From: Piromyces finnis | Taxonomy: Eukaryota > Neocallimastigomycota > Neocallimastigomycetes > Neocallimastigales > Neocallimastigaceae | Reading direction: 5' to 3' | Assembly (NCBI GenBank): GCA_002104945.1 | Contig: MCFH01000043.1 | Span: 310,001-374,000 of the forward strand | DNA length: 64,000 nucleotides | Shown: piece by piece, positions 1 to 12,612 of the stretch | How the letters are laid out: each line of letters opens with the position of its first letter | Numbering within the stretch: position 1 is the first letter of the stretch | Notes under the pieces: generated by a model | Databases searched by the model: none | Told to the model about the DNA's origin: nothing | What the model saw: only the letters and a program-made list of their open reading frames with translations | Translations under genes and position numbers: made by a program

Positions 1-854
1 TTTTAAATTTGTTTATTTTTTATTGTTTTATATTCTTTATTATATGAATATGACACACTTTATACACTTTCGAATAACAGAATTAGAGTTTAAAATATAT
101 ATTTATCCTTTATGGTGATAAATAATATATAACAATAATTTAATAAAATATATAGTATTAAATATTAATTGTTGATGTTGTTTTTTGATATTGTTATTAT
201 TACTTTTTTTTTATGGTATATAAATTGAGTTAAATGAGAATTTGGTATTTTTGGTATTTTATTCTCATCATAGGATAAAATAATTTTTATTTTCAAATAA
301 AATGGTTTAAAATACTTTGACTAATAGAAAAAGGTTGGTTAGTATTTCTTTTATTTTAAAATCATAAACTAAAAAATAAGATAATATATATATGAAATAA
401 AAAATATAATTTAAATAATAATATTAATAATAGTAATAATAAAAAAGAAAAAAGATGGTTTATACGTTATGTGATAAAGATAATTTTATTTTATTTTATT
501 TTAAAATTTGAAAATATATTTATATATATGATAAATCTCTTTTGAATATTTAATAATAAGATATTTGAATAGATGGTATTATTTCTAACCGATATCTAAT
601 GTTTTTATAAATTTAAAAAAAATATTTATTTTTTTTGTTTTATTCACTTGATTGTTTATTTATATATATTTTTTAAAACTGAATATTTTTAACGATGATA
701 ATAAATTAATAAATTAATAGTGACTTTTACATTTTCTTTTAAAGGGTAACTTATTGAAATAATAAATATAGACATTAGTGTTTAATAATTTTCTTTATTT
801 TTTTTTTTAAATAAATAAACTGGTCTTCTGGGTGTTTTTTTTTTTTTTTTTTTT
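1..854. other. AT-rich intergenic, no gene seen
   Basis: This is almost pure A+T sequence with no open frame of note and no RNA gene that I can recognise. It ends in a run of about 22 T (835-856) that abuts, and partly forms, the stop codon of the minus-strand gene that follows. In that gene's sense direction the genome therefore encodes about 20 A directly after the stop. Confidence 0.7.
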
Positions 855-3749
855 TTACATATACATTCGTGAATGATGACCAGAATTTTGAACATAAGCA
901 CGATTTAAGTTTTCATAACTGGAAGAGTGATGAGGATGGGCATAAACATGTGGAGTATGAGTATGATTCATTCCATAAACATTTGGTGGAACAGGAGCCG
1001 CACCAGATTGATAATAACCAGCAGGATGAACACCATTGGCATAATTCATCATTACCTCTGGATATTCCTGATTGAGCATACCTGGAGTGTAGGATCTTCT
1101 TTTAGATTTCTTAGATGTAGCCGGTGAAGGCATTGGAATCACTTCAACTGGACCCATACCACCCATACTATAAAAGCTTGGGGATGGTGAACCTAGTATT
1201 TGAGAATGACGATGTTGTTCATGTAGGTGTCTCATAGAAGCATCTTTACTATTTTTCATTACTAAACTATGACGTTTTTTATTGTCATTGGAAGGTGGAG
1301 TAACTTGTAATCGAATAGGATTCTTACCATTATTTTTACTAATCATATGAAGTGGAATATCATCATCATCATCATCAACAACAGCACTTGATTCACTACT
1401 ACGATCTGTACTAGTATTGCTTCCATTAGGATGTCCACGAGCTTGAGTTGATGAGGAAGAATGTTCATCAATGGAATATGTTTGCTTAATATTATCATAG
1501 CTTTTAGATTTTTTATCGATATTAAGATAGGTGACAGGCATTACTTTTAAATGTGAATTACTTACACGACGGCTTTTTCCTTTATTGTCTTTTACTGGAC
1601 ACATTGTTGCCTTGGATTCTTGTGCCCAACGTTCAACACGTTCTGCACGTTGACGATTCAGTTCCTTTTTGATAGCATCTTCCCTTTCTTCTCCTTTTTC
1701 ATCCTTTTTAGTACGATGATTAACAGAGTTATGGGTGGTATAGGCATTTGCATTAATGATGGTACCATAAGGTAAATTAATCAATGCTGGATTTGGAAGG
1801 TTCATGTAGGCATTTGGATTCATATTATTTACATTAGCATGATTATTGATTTGGCTTGGACCTGAAAAATTACGGTTCAAGAGTTTATTCATTGGTATAT
1901 TAATTAAAGGACCATGACCAGTTCTTGGTAATTGTGGATAAGAGGAGGAGCGTCGGTTGGCAAGAGATTGTAGATTACCTAAAATATCACTATTTACATT
2001 ACACCAAGATTGTCTCTTGACAGCAGCCGTTTCTAAACTTTGTTTAGCTTTTATAATTCGACTAGATTTACTTGGAACACCAGCAGTTCCTTTAGGTTGA
2101 CCTGTGGTTTCTAATATTGGTGGTGTATTTTTAACTTGAGCTGAATGTGGCATGTTTGTTATTTCTTGAGAGTTAAAACTAACCAATTTTTTGGTATTAT
2201 TCATAGATTTTATTTTTTCAGAGATAGGATTTTGATTTTGAGAATGATGATTCTTACCCAAGAAGGAATAAGCTTGTTGGATTTGTTCATAAGGTACTTG
2301 ATGACCTTGTATATTCACAACTAATTTTGTGCTATCTGCTTGAGAAGGTGGTGGAGGAACCCAGAAAGAGGTATTTGGGTCGACTGGAACGCTAGGAGTA
2401 ATAGAAAAATCAAAAGAAGGAGGAAGTGAAGGTGTTGAAATTCCTTGGCTATTGATAGCTGGAGATGTAATATTCTGTTCTGGAGATGGTATATAGAAAG
2501 AACCGTTAGGATCAATATTACAAATACCTGATTCAATAGGGCCAGATATATCATTTGATGCTTGTTGAACTGGTAAACCAGAAGATAAACTCCAAAAAGA
2601 ACTATTCAAATCTGCAGCAGGTGGCATAGAAAGCATTGAGATGGAAGAAAAACGTTTATTTTGTTGATTGAATTGACCTACATCTTCAGGTTCAACACCA
2701 AGTGTAGGGTTTTCAGTTAAAATGACTGGTTCTTCTGATTTTTTTTCTTCAAAAGCTTCAGTTTCTTTTGGTTTTTTGGTTTTTTTATCTTTTTTACTCT
2801 TTTTTCCTTTTTTGTATTTTTTCTTTTTACTTACGATTTCTTCTTTTTCTTCTTCACTAACATTAGAATCGGTATCTTCATGAGATTTTTCTTCTTCATT
2901 CATTTTACTATTTATTTCATTTTCACTTTCATCTTTTAGTATGAAGCCATTTTTCATGGGATAAATGATTTCTTTATCAATATCACTATCATCCTCCTCG
3001 TCATCTTCATCGTCATTACGTTTTATAAAGATATGACTAAAATCATGATTATCAATACTTTCATCTTCTTCTTCTTCACTATCTGAATCACTAGTTGTTA
3101 GGTCTTCGCTGTCTTCTGTTTCAGATTCACTACTAGTATTTTCTTCCCATTTTTTAATCTTCTTTTTTTCCTTCATAGCATGCCTTTGCATTTTTTGATT
3201 TTCCAAGTTAAGTTCTTCCTGACTATTTTTCTTTGAAGATTGTGGAGTTGGTAAAGCTGGATTTGATAAAATGGCTAACTTTGGAGTATTTTTTGCTTGA
3301 CCCTTTTTTAACTTTTTTAATAATTTTTTATTTTCAGGTGTAAGTATGATAGGTTGACCCAAAATAGCAACACCACTAAAATTACTAGCAATACTTCCTC
3401 TACTATTTCTACTATTTTCAGAGGATTTTGATACTGTATAGGAAGAAATAGTTGAAACAGAAGCTGGACTTTCCATGACACCTTGATTCATATTCTTATT
3501 ATGAGTAAGTTGAAATGATGTAGGTGAATGAATTTTTTCATTACTATTCACTCTTTGTAATTTTTTTAGTTCTTCACAAGACATTGCACTAGCTATTGAT
3601 TGTTGATATATAATTCCTTGAGATTGAATTGGAGTTGCTTGATTTGAATGAACAGAATTAGTAATGGTGTTATCAGAATTGGTATCATTGCTAAGATCTA
3701 TTGATTTTTCTGGAAGCCCAATTTCATTATTAAATGCTAATGTTTCCAT
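855..3749 (-). CDS. Low-complexity Ser/Asn-rich protein with acidic and Lys-rich tracts, function unknown
   Basis: A single uninterrupted reading frame of 964 residues runs from the ATG at 3749 to the TAA at 855. I recognise no catalytic or folded domain. In order it shows a Ser/Asn/Thr-rich N-terminus (1-130), a short KKLLKKLKKG stretch near 145, a strongly acidic Ser/Glu/Asp region (about 200-265), a second acidic part followed by a Lys-rich tract (about 300-335), a Pro/Asn-rich middle, a charged Arg/Glu segment near 690-720, a poly-Asp run (DDDDDD) and a His/Tyr-rich C-terminus. Three spaced copies of a short motif near residues 380, 413 and 458 share a D-x-N-x-S-F-[WY] core. No signal peptide or membrane segment is visible. 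The composition suggests a disordered intracellular adaptor or nuclear protein, but that is inference. The start is the first ATG after an AT-rich leader. Confidence 0.75.
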   Translation of the reverse strand: METLAFNNEIGLPEKSIDLSNDTNSDNTITNSVHSNQATPIQSQGIIYQQSIASAMSCEELKKLQRVNSNEKIHSPTSFQLTHNKNMNQGVMESPASVSTISSYTVSKSSENSRNSRGSIASNFSGVAILGQPIILTPENKKLLKKLKKGQAKNTPKLAILSNPALPTPQSSKKNSQEELNLENQKMQRHAMKEKKKIKKWEENTSSESETEDSEDLTTSDSDSEEEEDESIDNHDFSHIFIKRNDDEDDEEDDSDIDKEIIYPMKNGFILKDESENEINSKMNEEEKSHEDTDSNVSEEEKEEIVSKKKKYKKGKKSKKDKKTKKPKETEAFEEKKSEEPVILTENPTLGVEPEDVGQFNQQNKRFSSISMLSMPPAADLNSSFWSLSSGLPVQQASNDISGPIESGICNIDPNGSFYIPSPEQNITSPAINSQGISTPSLPPSFDFSITPSVPVDPNTSFWVPPPPSQADSTKLVVNIQGHQVPYEQIQQAYSFLGKNHHSQNQNPISEKIKSMNNTKKLVSFNSQEITNMPHSAQVKNTPPILETTGQPKGTAGVPSKSSRIIKAKQSLETAAVKRQSWCNVNSDILGNLQSLANRRSSSYPQLPRTGHGPLINIPMNKLLNRNFSGPSQINNHANVNNMNPNAYMNLPNPALINLPYGTIINANAYTTHNSVNHRTKKDEKGEEREDAIKKELNRQRAERVERWAQESKATMCPVKDNKGKSRRVSNSHLKVMPVTYLNIDKKSKSYDNIKQTYSIDEHSSSSTQARGHPNGSNTSTDRSSESSAVVDDDDDDIPLHMISKNNGKNPIRLQVTPPSNDNKKRHSLVMKNSKDASMRHLHEQHRHSQILGSPSPSFYSMGGMGPVEVIPMPSPATSKKSKRRSYTPGMLNQEYPEVMMNYANGVHPAGYYQSGAAPVPPNVYGMNHTHTPHVYAHPHHSSSYENLNRAYVQNSGHHSRMYM

Positions 3750-5841
3750 CTATTTTCATTTTCGAAAAATACATATATATATAATGTATCATTTTTAATT
3801 TTTGTTTTCTTTATTATTATTATTATTATTATTTTTTTTTTTACTTACCTTTTTTTTTTAATTATTATTATTATTTTCTTTTATTTTGTATTATTATATG
3901 ATAAAAATGGTGAATACTATTATTATTATTTATAAAAAATATATCTTTTTTTTTTTTTTAATATTAATCACCAAACTTTTATTTTATTTAATAATAAGAG
4001 TAGTGATAAAATATAAAATATATCCAACGGTTTAAATTTTTACTGTTTTTCTTTTTTTAAAAAAAATAAATTTTTCATAATAAATGATTCTTATTTATGA
4101 ATTCTTTTTTTATAATATTAATAAATTTATAATATAAATTGATTGTTATATGTATAATTTCCTTTCTTTTCTAAGAAATATTATTTATATGTTGGTATTA
4201 AATAAGATTGAATAGATAAAAATTAAAATGTATATTCTAAATTAATTACAAAACTTTCAATTAAATTATTACTGAAAATTTTGTTTTAAATAAAAATCAA
4301 AGAATAAATAATTGATTAGGTATTGCAATATATTAATATATTCTATATATATACTTTATATGTATTCCTTATAAAAAATTTGGTTAAAATGGATTGAATA
4401 AAAATCCTTATTTGAAGATTAAGTTGAATATGTATATATAATATTTATGTTATTTATGCTATTTTTACATATTATAATCAGTAAATGTATGTATGTGTTA
4501 TAATATATTTAATGTAATTATTATTTTTTGTTTTTATATGTTAATCCTTTTTTTTTTTATTATTATTATTATTTTAATAACAATTTACTAAAATTAAATA
4601 AAATTTTTTTATTTTTTAAAAAAAAAATAATTATCTTTTTAAAATTTTATGATATAAATATTACAAATATGTACTTTAAGTCTTCACTTTTTGATATTTA
4701 ATAACTAGTTTGGTATTTTATTTTAAAAAAAATGTTATGATATATAATTTTTTTATTTTTAAAATAAAAAAAAAATAAAAATTAAAATTCTACTTTTTTT
4801 ATCATTTCTCTCTTTTTTCTTAAAAAAAAAAATAATATTTTAATTGCGTTATTTTTATTATTCCTTAAAAAAAATAATAAATTAGCAATAAATTATTTCT
4901 TTCTTTTTTTTTATTTTTACTTCATTTCTTTCTTTTTTTTTTTTTTTTAATTATATTGTAATTATAAAAAAAATATTAATAATACTAATAATAATATAAA
5001 ATACAATATATAAATTAAAAAAAAATAAAATTTTTCTTAAAATAAAAAATGGTTAAAAAGTGAAAAAAAAAAAAAAAAAGGAAACTTTTTTCTATTTTAA
5101 TATATATTTATATAAAAATTTTTTATTACATTTTTTATATTTAAAAAAAAAAATGATGAAATCTTATTATTAATAAATAAAATTATTAATAATTAAATAA
5201 CAATAAAAAAAGAAATGGATGGTATTTATTAAAAAAATAAGGAATAAATTTTAAAATTTAATATATTTAAATAGTATTGAAATAATATAAAAATTATATT
5301 GTTTCGTAGATTAAAATTTATTTAATTATTATGTATTTGTTTATTCATTTATTTAATACTATTATTTTTTAATTTTCATTTAATTATAAATTATTTCTTG
5401 ATGTTTCAGAATACGAATAAAAAATGAATTGAATCCTATTTTATTATAATATATTATATTATATATTAAATTAAGTTCATCATATATATTAAAATACATT
5501 TCAAAATATTATCTTATTTAATTATTGGAAGATGATTAATTAATAAATCTTATTTCTATTAAGAATAAAAACATCTAATATTAAAAATTAATATATTTTA
5601 TATTTAATAAGAATATATTGTAATATATATAATAATATAATTAATATTTTTTCAATTTTAAAAAAAAAGCCAAGGAAAAATATGCAAGAAAGTAAGCACT
5701 AAAGCAAGCATCATTAAATAAAGGAAAATAGGAAATTGGAAGTAATAATATATAAATATATAATATTAAATAATAGTATATGAACATGAATGTGTATTGG
5801 GTAATGTGGTAGTATTAATATTAGCAGCAGTAGTAGTAGTC

Positions 5842-5891
5842 ATTACTAGGTTTCATTATTATTTAATATTATAATAATGAAACATAGTAAT
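5842..5891. repeat. Inverted repeat: 21-bp arms, 8-nt loop
   Basis: The arms at 5842-5862 and 5871-5891 are reverse complements with one mismatch, around an 8-nt AT loop. It could be a small non-autonomous element remnant, a cruciform or a transcribed hairpin. No flanking ORF supports any of these. Confidence 0.6.
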
Positions 5892-6492
5892 CTAGTAATA
5901 AAATATTAATTATCATTATTTAATGATAACCCTTAATATCTGAAAAAGAGAATTAATTAATAATGGTACAACGGAAATAGAATACACATCTTTTATCCAC
6001 CTTATTTACTCTTGTTTTTTTTATAATTAAAAATAAATATTTAAAAAGTTAAAAGGCAAAAAAAATGAGATATTTCCAATTAAACAATAACAAAATAATA
6101 AACCTTTTCTTATTATTTTTTTCATCTTTTCATTATTGCACCTTTATAAACCACTTTCATCATCATCTTAGGATGAATATGCTTTAATGAAATTGGCTTT
6201 AAAGATGATTGGTGATGTTAAATTTCATATAACAAATCCTTTTAATATTCAAAGATCTTCTTCTAAAATATTATTTGTTTTTATTTTATGGTGATGGGTC
6301 TATTGGTGATGTATTATAAATATATTATTCATAGGATTATACCACAAATTTATAAATAGAATTGGTATTAACCTATATTATTATTTTCTTATTTGTGAGA
6401 ATTATGAGAATTATAGTAATTAAGTAGGCTGATACTATCAACAAACCTTTATTATTCATTTCATAACAGCCATATGATCTACTCTACAAATT

Positions 6493-6540
6493 TATAAATA
6501 GAGCTAATAAACATTTACTTTTTTATTAGTTCTATTTATA
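6493..6540. repeat. Inverted repeat: 19-bp arms, 10-nt loop
   Basis: The arms at 6493-6511 and 6522-6540 pair with one mismatch. The left arm overlaps a 17-bp sequence (6486-6502) that also occurs exactly at 6344-6360, so this is a small repeat-bearing patch. Confidence 0.6.
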
Positions 6541-9500
6541 TTTCATTTCTTTATTTCTTTACTAAAGTTTTCTTTCTTTCACTCATTCCTTTATCTCCTT
6601 TTTTTTGTTGATCATTGGTTTAATATAAATTTTTCAATTTACCAAAAGATATATCATATATTACATTATATTACAATATTAAAAGAATAAATCAATAATA
6701 AAAAGGTTAATAAAATAGGGTAATTTTATTAAAAAAAAAAGTAGACTTGAGGCATGTTATAAACGATCACAATGTTTATCATAAAATGAACACACACGCA
6801 CAAAACGTCTAAAAGACAAACTTTCCTTTTTTCTTTGTTATTAAAAATTAAAAAAAAAAACTTTTTTTTTCATTAATATAATAAATTAATATTTTTTTAA
6901 TTTTCTCAGGTTTTTTCTGGTAAAATTTTTCCAATTTTCTGGTAAAAAAATGATTTAATATATCAATATATTATTGATATATTATAAATAATATTGTATG
7001 TTTATTAAATGAATTAAGTTATATAAAATAATATAATTATTTTATATATAAAACAATTAATATTAAATGTAATATCATATATAATAATATATGAAATATT
7101 AATTAATATTTAATTTTTAATTAAAATAAGCACATTTTTAAAATTTGATAAAATTTAAATTGATAAAATTAAAATTAATCTACGGATTTAAATAGAAACA
7201 TAGTTTTATATATTTGTTTATAATCTAATATATAGAATTTTTATATAGAATTAATATTTTTCAAATTAAAAAGAAAATTGAAAGAGGAGGAAATGAACCA
7301 GGAGTGAAGGGAAGAATAACAACATAACAACATAATAATAATAATAATAATAGATGTGTAATAATAATGTAATAATGTTGAGATAAAGGAATAAAAGAAT
7401 TATAATATAGCTATTATATAATAAATTATTTCTTATTAGACGTTTTATGATATTATATATATAAATTTAGGGAAAGAAATTATTAAAAAGTATTTAAAAA
7501 TAATGAATAATTCCAAATAGTATAACAATAGACAAAAATAGTATAATTAATATTTTTATTTTTATAATTTAAGAAATATTCATTTAAAGATTAAGTTATT
7601 AAAATTTAAATATTTAAATCTATATATAAATATGGAAAAGTTTGAAAAAGAAATGTTATATGAATTGATTAAATAAATTATATAATCTTTAATAACCCTC
7701 TTTCTCAATACATAAAATATTAAAAATGGAAACATAATTTAATAAACAAAAATAAAAACACTATAGTTATTATATTTATTTAAAAAATAATATAATAATG
7801 TAACTATATATCTAAATATATAATGTTGCTATTTTTATAGATGTGTGTATATGTATTAAATTGTAACTTTTTTTTTTTTTAAAAAAAAAAAGTTGTTTAT
7901 AAACAACATTAGCAACAATAAATACCTATTAAGATTAATCTATTCTTTTTTCTTTTTAAAAAAAAAAGAATACTAGTAATAAAACTAAATAATAGGTTTT
8001 TTTAAAATGCTAATTAATAATAAACTTTCTAATTGCCAATAAAAACTAGAAATTATTAGAAAATATATAAAAGAATTGAATATAATAGTTTTTATTTTTT
8101 TTCATTATTTGAAATTTAACAAATACTAAAATTAGATACTGCATGAAAATGGTTTTAATTTATATTTATATTAAACCTTGATAATCTACGAATATGCAGT
8201 CTTTTTATTTTAATATAATTTTTAAATAAGAAAGCTTTTTAAAAGTATAAGATTTTTACAAAATTAGATAATCATAATAATATTAATAACTCTATAATAA
8301 ATTTGTAATTAGAATAACTATTATACATCTTTTTCTTTTTTTACTCTTCCTTCATGAATACATTCTCTTCTTTTTTTTTTTTTTTTTTTTTGTAAAAATA
8401 ATAAACGTTTTAAACTATAGTCGTTTATTTTTTTTTTTTTTTTTTTTTGATTCTTAATTAAATATAAAATAAATGAATTTTTATTTTTAATTATTTTTTT
8501 TTAATTTAGGAATTTAAATTAATAAATATATAAAATGATTGGTATATATATTACAATACATTACAATAAATGGAATTGTATATATATTAAATTAAAAAAT
8601 GTTTTTTTATAAAATATTTCTCCATATTTTAAATAATAATAAAAGGTTTAGTTAAGTAAGCAAAAACGGTGTGTATGTGTACTTTTTTTCAAATAATTAT
8701 ATATATATATTTTAAAAGTATTTTAGTTTTATTACCTTAATTAGTATGTTACTTTAATAAATTTTTAAAAATACCTTGCCTCAATTTTATACATATTTTA
8801 TTTTTATACTACTAATTTTTAAAGAAAAAAAAAGAGGATTTTTTGGAATACTATAATTTCATGATATGATTCTACTAAATATATATATATATTTTAAAAA
8901 GTTTGAAATGACAATATATATATTGAAAGATGATGAAGTCAAAGTTATTAGTAGTGTCATTAATAAATGAATAGTATGATATAATTTAAGAGACAAAAAA
9001 AAAGATATCATGAATAAGCAGCAACATAAAAAAAAATATTATTCATATTTTATATTTTTATAAATATTAAAATTAAAAATAAAATATAAACACAAAAACT
9101 AAAAAAAAAAAAATAAACGAAATTTTATATTAAAATGAATAGCTTAATTTTATCCTCATAAATGAAGATGTCAATATTTTCCAATAATAACAATCAAAAA
9201 GTGACAATAATAGAAATTTTTAAACTATTATTTCTTAAATAGCAACAGCTATATAAAAGTATTATTACATTATTTATTTTAGATGGTGAGTTTATATATA
9301 TACCAAAGGAATGTATTGATAATATAATGTTTTATATATATATTTTCAAAAAATATGAATTAAAATAGAATTTAATATACATAATATACATAATACCTTG
9401 ATTGTACAATAAATGAAAAAAAGAGAATTTATAAAAATTAATTTTCTAATGTTTTTGTAAAAGAATCTTTTATATTATACCATTTTTTATTATCCCATAT

Positions 9501-12500
9501 AAATAATATAATAATCAGCTTTTATTTAAAAAAGAAGGGAAAGATGCTAATGTTCATTTTATAGTGTATTTAGAAAATGTAACTGTACTAAAGATATCAC
9601 TTTTTTTCCCTTGCTTAAAAAAATATTTTTATTGAAATGTTTATATATATATATTAATATATTAATAGTTAAATGAAGTATATGATAAATGTATTATAAT
9701 TATAATGTTATATATATTATAATATAGTAATATAATACATTAAATTTTTTCAATATCAAATATATATTTTTATTTAATTAGGAAATTTTACCTACTTTTT
9801 TTTTAAAAAAAAAAATGAATAGTACTTAAGGAGGGTCAAAGTTTTAAAGTTTAAACTATGTATGCATTTATATCCATAAAAATATACATTATAGATTACA
9901 AAAGTCAATAGAATACCTTTTTTTTTAATATAATAAATTAAAAAAATAAACTAATATTTTTTCCCAAGTGATTTTAATTAGTCTAGTTTGAGACATGGAC
10001 TGACATGAACTATTTTTATACCTTTTACTATTCTTCTCTCTGATATCTCAGTAATAAATGACTTTTGTTATTTTTAAAAACTATTTTGAAAAATATGTCT
10101 ATATACCTTACCATTTTTTTATACTATTTAAAAAAAAAAAAAAAAAGCACCTATAAATATGATATATATCATTATTAATTAATTATTTATATATATATTT
10201 AAATTGTATTGTCCTTAGAAAAACAAATAAAGCAGAATGATATTATTTAGGTAATTAACTATCTTTTTGTTGGATTGAAATCCTCTTTATTCATTTATTA
10301 TTCCAATATTAATATTAATGATATTGGAATATTGAATAGATTTTTTTTTATTTCAAGTTATATAGTGAGAGTCATTTTATCATTAAATATTAAGATTTTC
10401 ATTTTCATTTTTCATTATTTATTATAGTTTTCTATGTTTAACATTAATACAAGAAATTTTAATTAAATAACCTAAATTATTATTTTTTTTAAAAAAAATA
10501 ATTGTATGACTTTGACTATTGTAGATTTTAAATATATAATATTTATCTTTTAAAAAATGATTAAATATACACAATAACAATTCATTGGCATTGGAAAATT
10601 GTAAATGCTTTTCTTTTAGTGAAAAGAATAAAAATATAACAACCTTTATAAATAATATTAATAATAGTAATTATATTAAATATTGAAATATTAGATATTA
10701 ACTTTCACTGTCATCAGTAATAATAAATAAAAAGAAAAATAAAATAAATATAATTTTAATAACAATATTACATTCATTATTATAAAAACAATAGTTAATT
10801 AAATAATTAATTAATAATTATATCTAAACTTTATTTAAATATATATGTATATTTAATGTTATAGGGATTAATAATACTATTTTCTATTATTTTCTATTCA
10901 TTTATATTTTATATATTTTTTTTCTTTAAAAAAAAAACATCTTTTGTCATTATTATACTTTCAAAAAAAAATAAAATATAGAAAAAGAATAAATAAATTG
11001 AAAAATAAATGAAATTGGATGGCGTTTTTTATTTTTATTATTATTATCTTTAAAAAAAAAGTATTTAAAAACTTTAAAGTTTAAAAATAATATTACTTAA
11101 AATGGAAATAAACAATCAAAATATTATTAATTTAATAAAATTAAAATTTCTTTGTTTTTTTTTCTCTAATTGATATATTTATTTAGTTTTAAAGGAAAAA
11201 GATATTGAGATATTAAAAGGAACAAAAAAAAAAAAAAAAAAAAACAACTAACAACAAAAAAATTAATTCATTTAATAAAAAAACATTAAGTTTATTGGAA
11301 TTTTGAATAAATTTTTGATCTTATCATTTTAAGAAGAAAAAAATTTTTTATTATTTGATGGATGATCCACCAAAGGTTAGAGTTTTTAATGTTTATTAAA
11401 TGGTCGCAACTATTGGTCGAAAATTTTTATTATAATCTAAAAAAAAAAAAAGTAAAAAATACAATCAATAAAAAAAGATATTTTGTTATAAAGTTTTTTA
11501 TTTTTATTACTTTTTTTAATTATTGAATAGATATATTTTTAAATATATTAAATATATATTACTAAATTAACTAATGTCTCGATAGTTTTCATAATGTTTT
11601 TTTTTTTTTAATATAAAATAAAGAAATTCTATTCATTAAATTTCTAATTAAATTGATACATCATGATAAAAAAAAAAAAAGGTTTAAATTTGTAACATAA
11701 AAAAAAAAAAAAATAATTGAAATTCCACCTATTAAATTTCTAGTTTAATTTGATCTTTTGATAATATAGATATTTTCAAAAAAAAAAAAAAAGTTATCAA
11801 GAGTATTATCATCAAAAAAAAAAATAAACTTTGATTATTTTACTAATAAGGCAAAAAAAAAATAAAATAAAAAATAAAAAAATAAAATAAAAACTTTTAA
11901 ATACAATAAAAATAAAAAAAAAAATACAATAATAAATTGCTCTTTATATTATAAATATATATATTAGGTATATTAATTAGTAAATACTATTTAATTAATG
12001 ATGCTTATAAAAACTTATCATAATTATTTTATTTTTTTGTTTGTTTTATATAAATTATGTGTATAAATAACTAATAAATATTTTAATAGTTTGATTTCAT
12101 TTAAATATGAAATAATGTTTTTATCTTTTGAAAAAAAAAATGGAAACAAAATTAAAAACACAAGGTATAAACAATAAATTAAAATATATATATATATATA
12201 CTATAACGTTTAATAATACTTTTTAATTTTCATGCATCTAATATTTATATTAATTTTTTTTAATTAATATAAATATATAAAAAGATGTATTTATTTATAA
12301 TTTTTTTTTATTTTTTTTTTATTTATGTGCAAAAATAAGGATATAAAAAGTGTGTCAATAACTTTAAAATACTTTTTTTTTCTTTTACGTTATTTTGTTG
12401 TATCTTTATACACTTGAATATCTATTTATAATTTTTTTTTTTTACTTCTATTTTATATACGTTTAACTAAATCTTATATGGAGTTTATGAAATATAGCTT

Positions 12501-12612
12501 TAATAATGTTGATAATTGTTATGCTATTTGGAAATTAAAAGAATGAAAAAAAAAAGTTTTCTTTTTTCTTCATTATCTCCTTTTTTAAATTTTATTTTTC
12601 CTTTTTTTCTTT

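Larger units (their letters stand above)
3750..12612. other. Long AT-rich gene desert (about 8.9 kb)
   Basis: No frame above 60 codons was found on either strand, and no chain of exon-like, higher-GC pieces such as those that reveal the neighbouring spliced gene. It holds many poly-A and poly-T runs (for example 8370-8392 and 8429-8448), T-tract/A-tract junctions, a near-perfect hairpin at 5842-5891, another at 6493-6540 with a 17-bp direct repeat nearby, and nested short stems at 8138-8200. No tRNA B-box or rRNA was recognised. Confidence 0.6.

Noticed and set aside
869-1127. Two plus-strand His/Asn-rich frames opposite the first gene
   Set aside because: They are antisense to the His/Tyr-rich C-terminus of a long intact gene.
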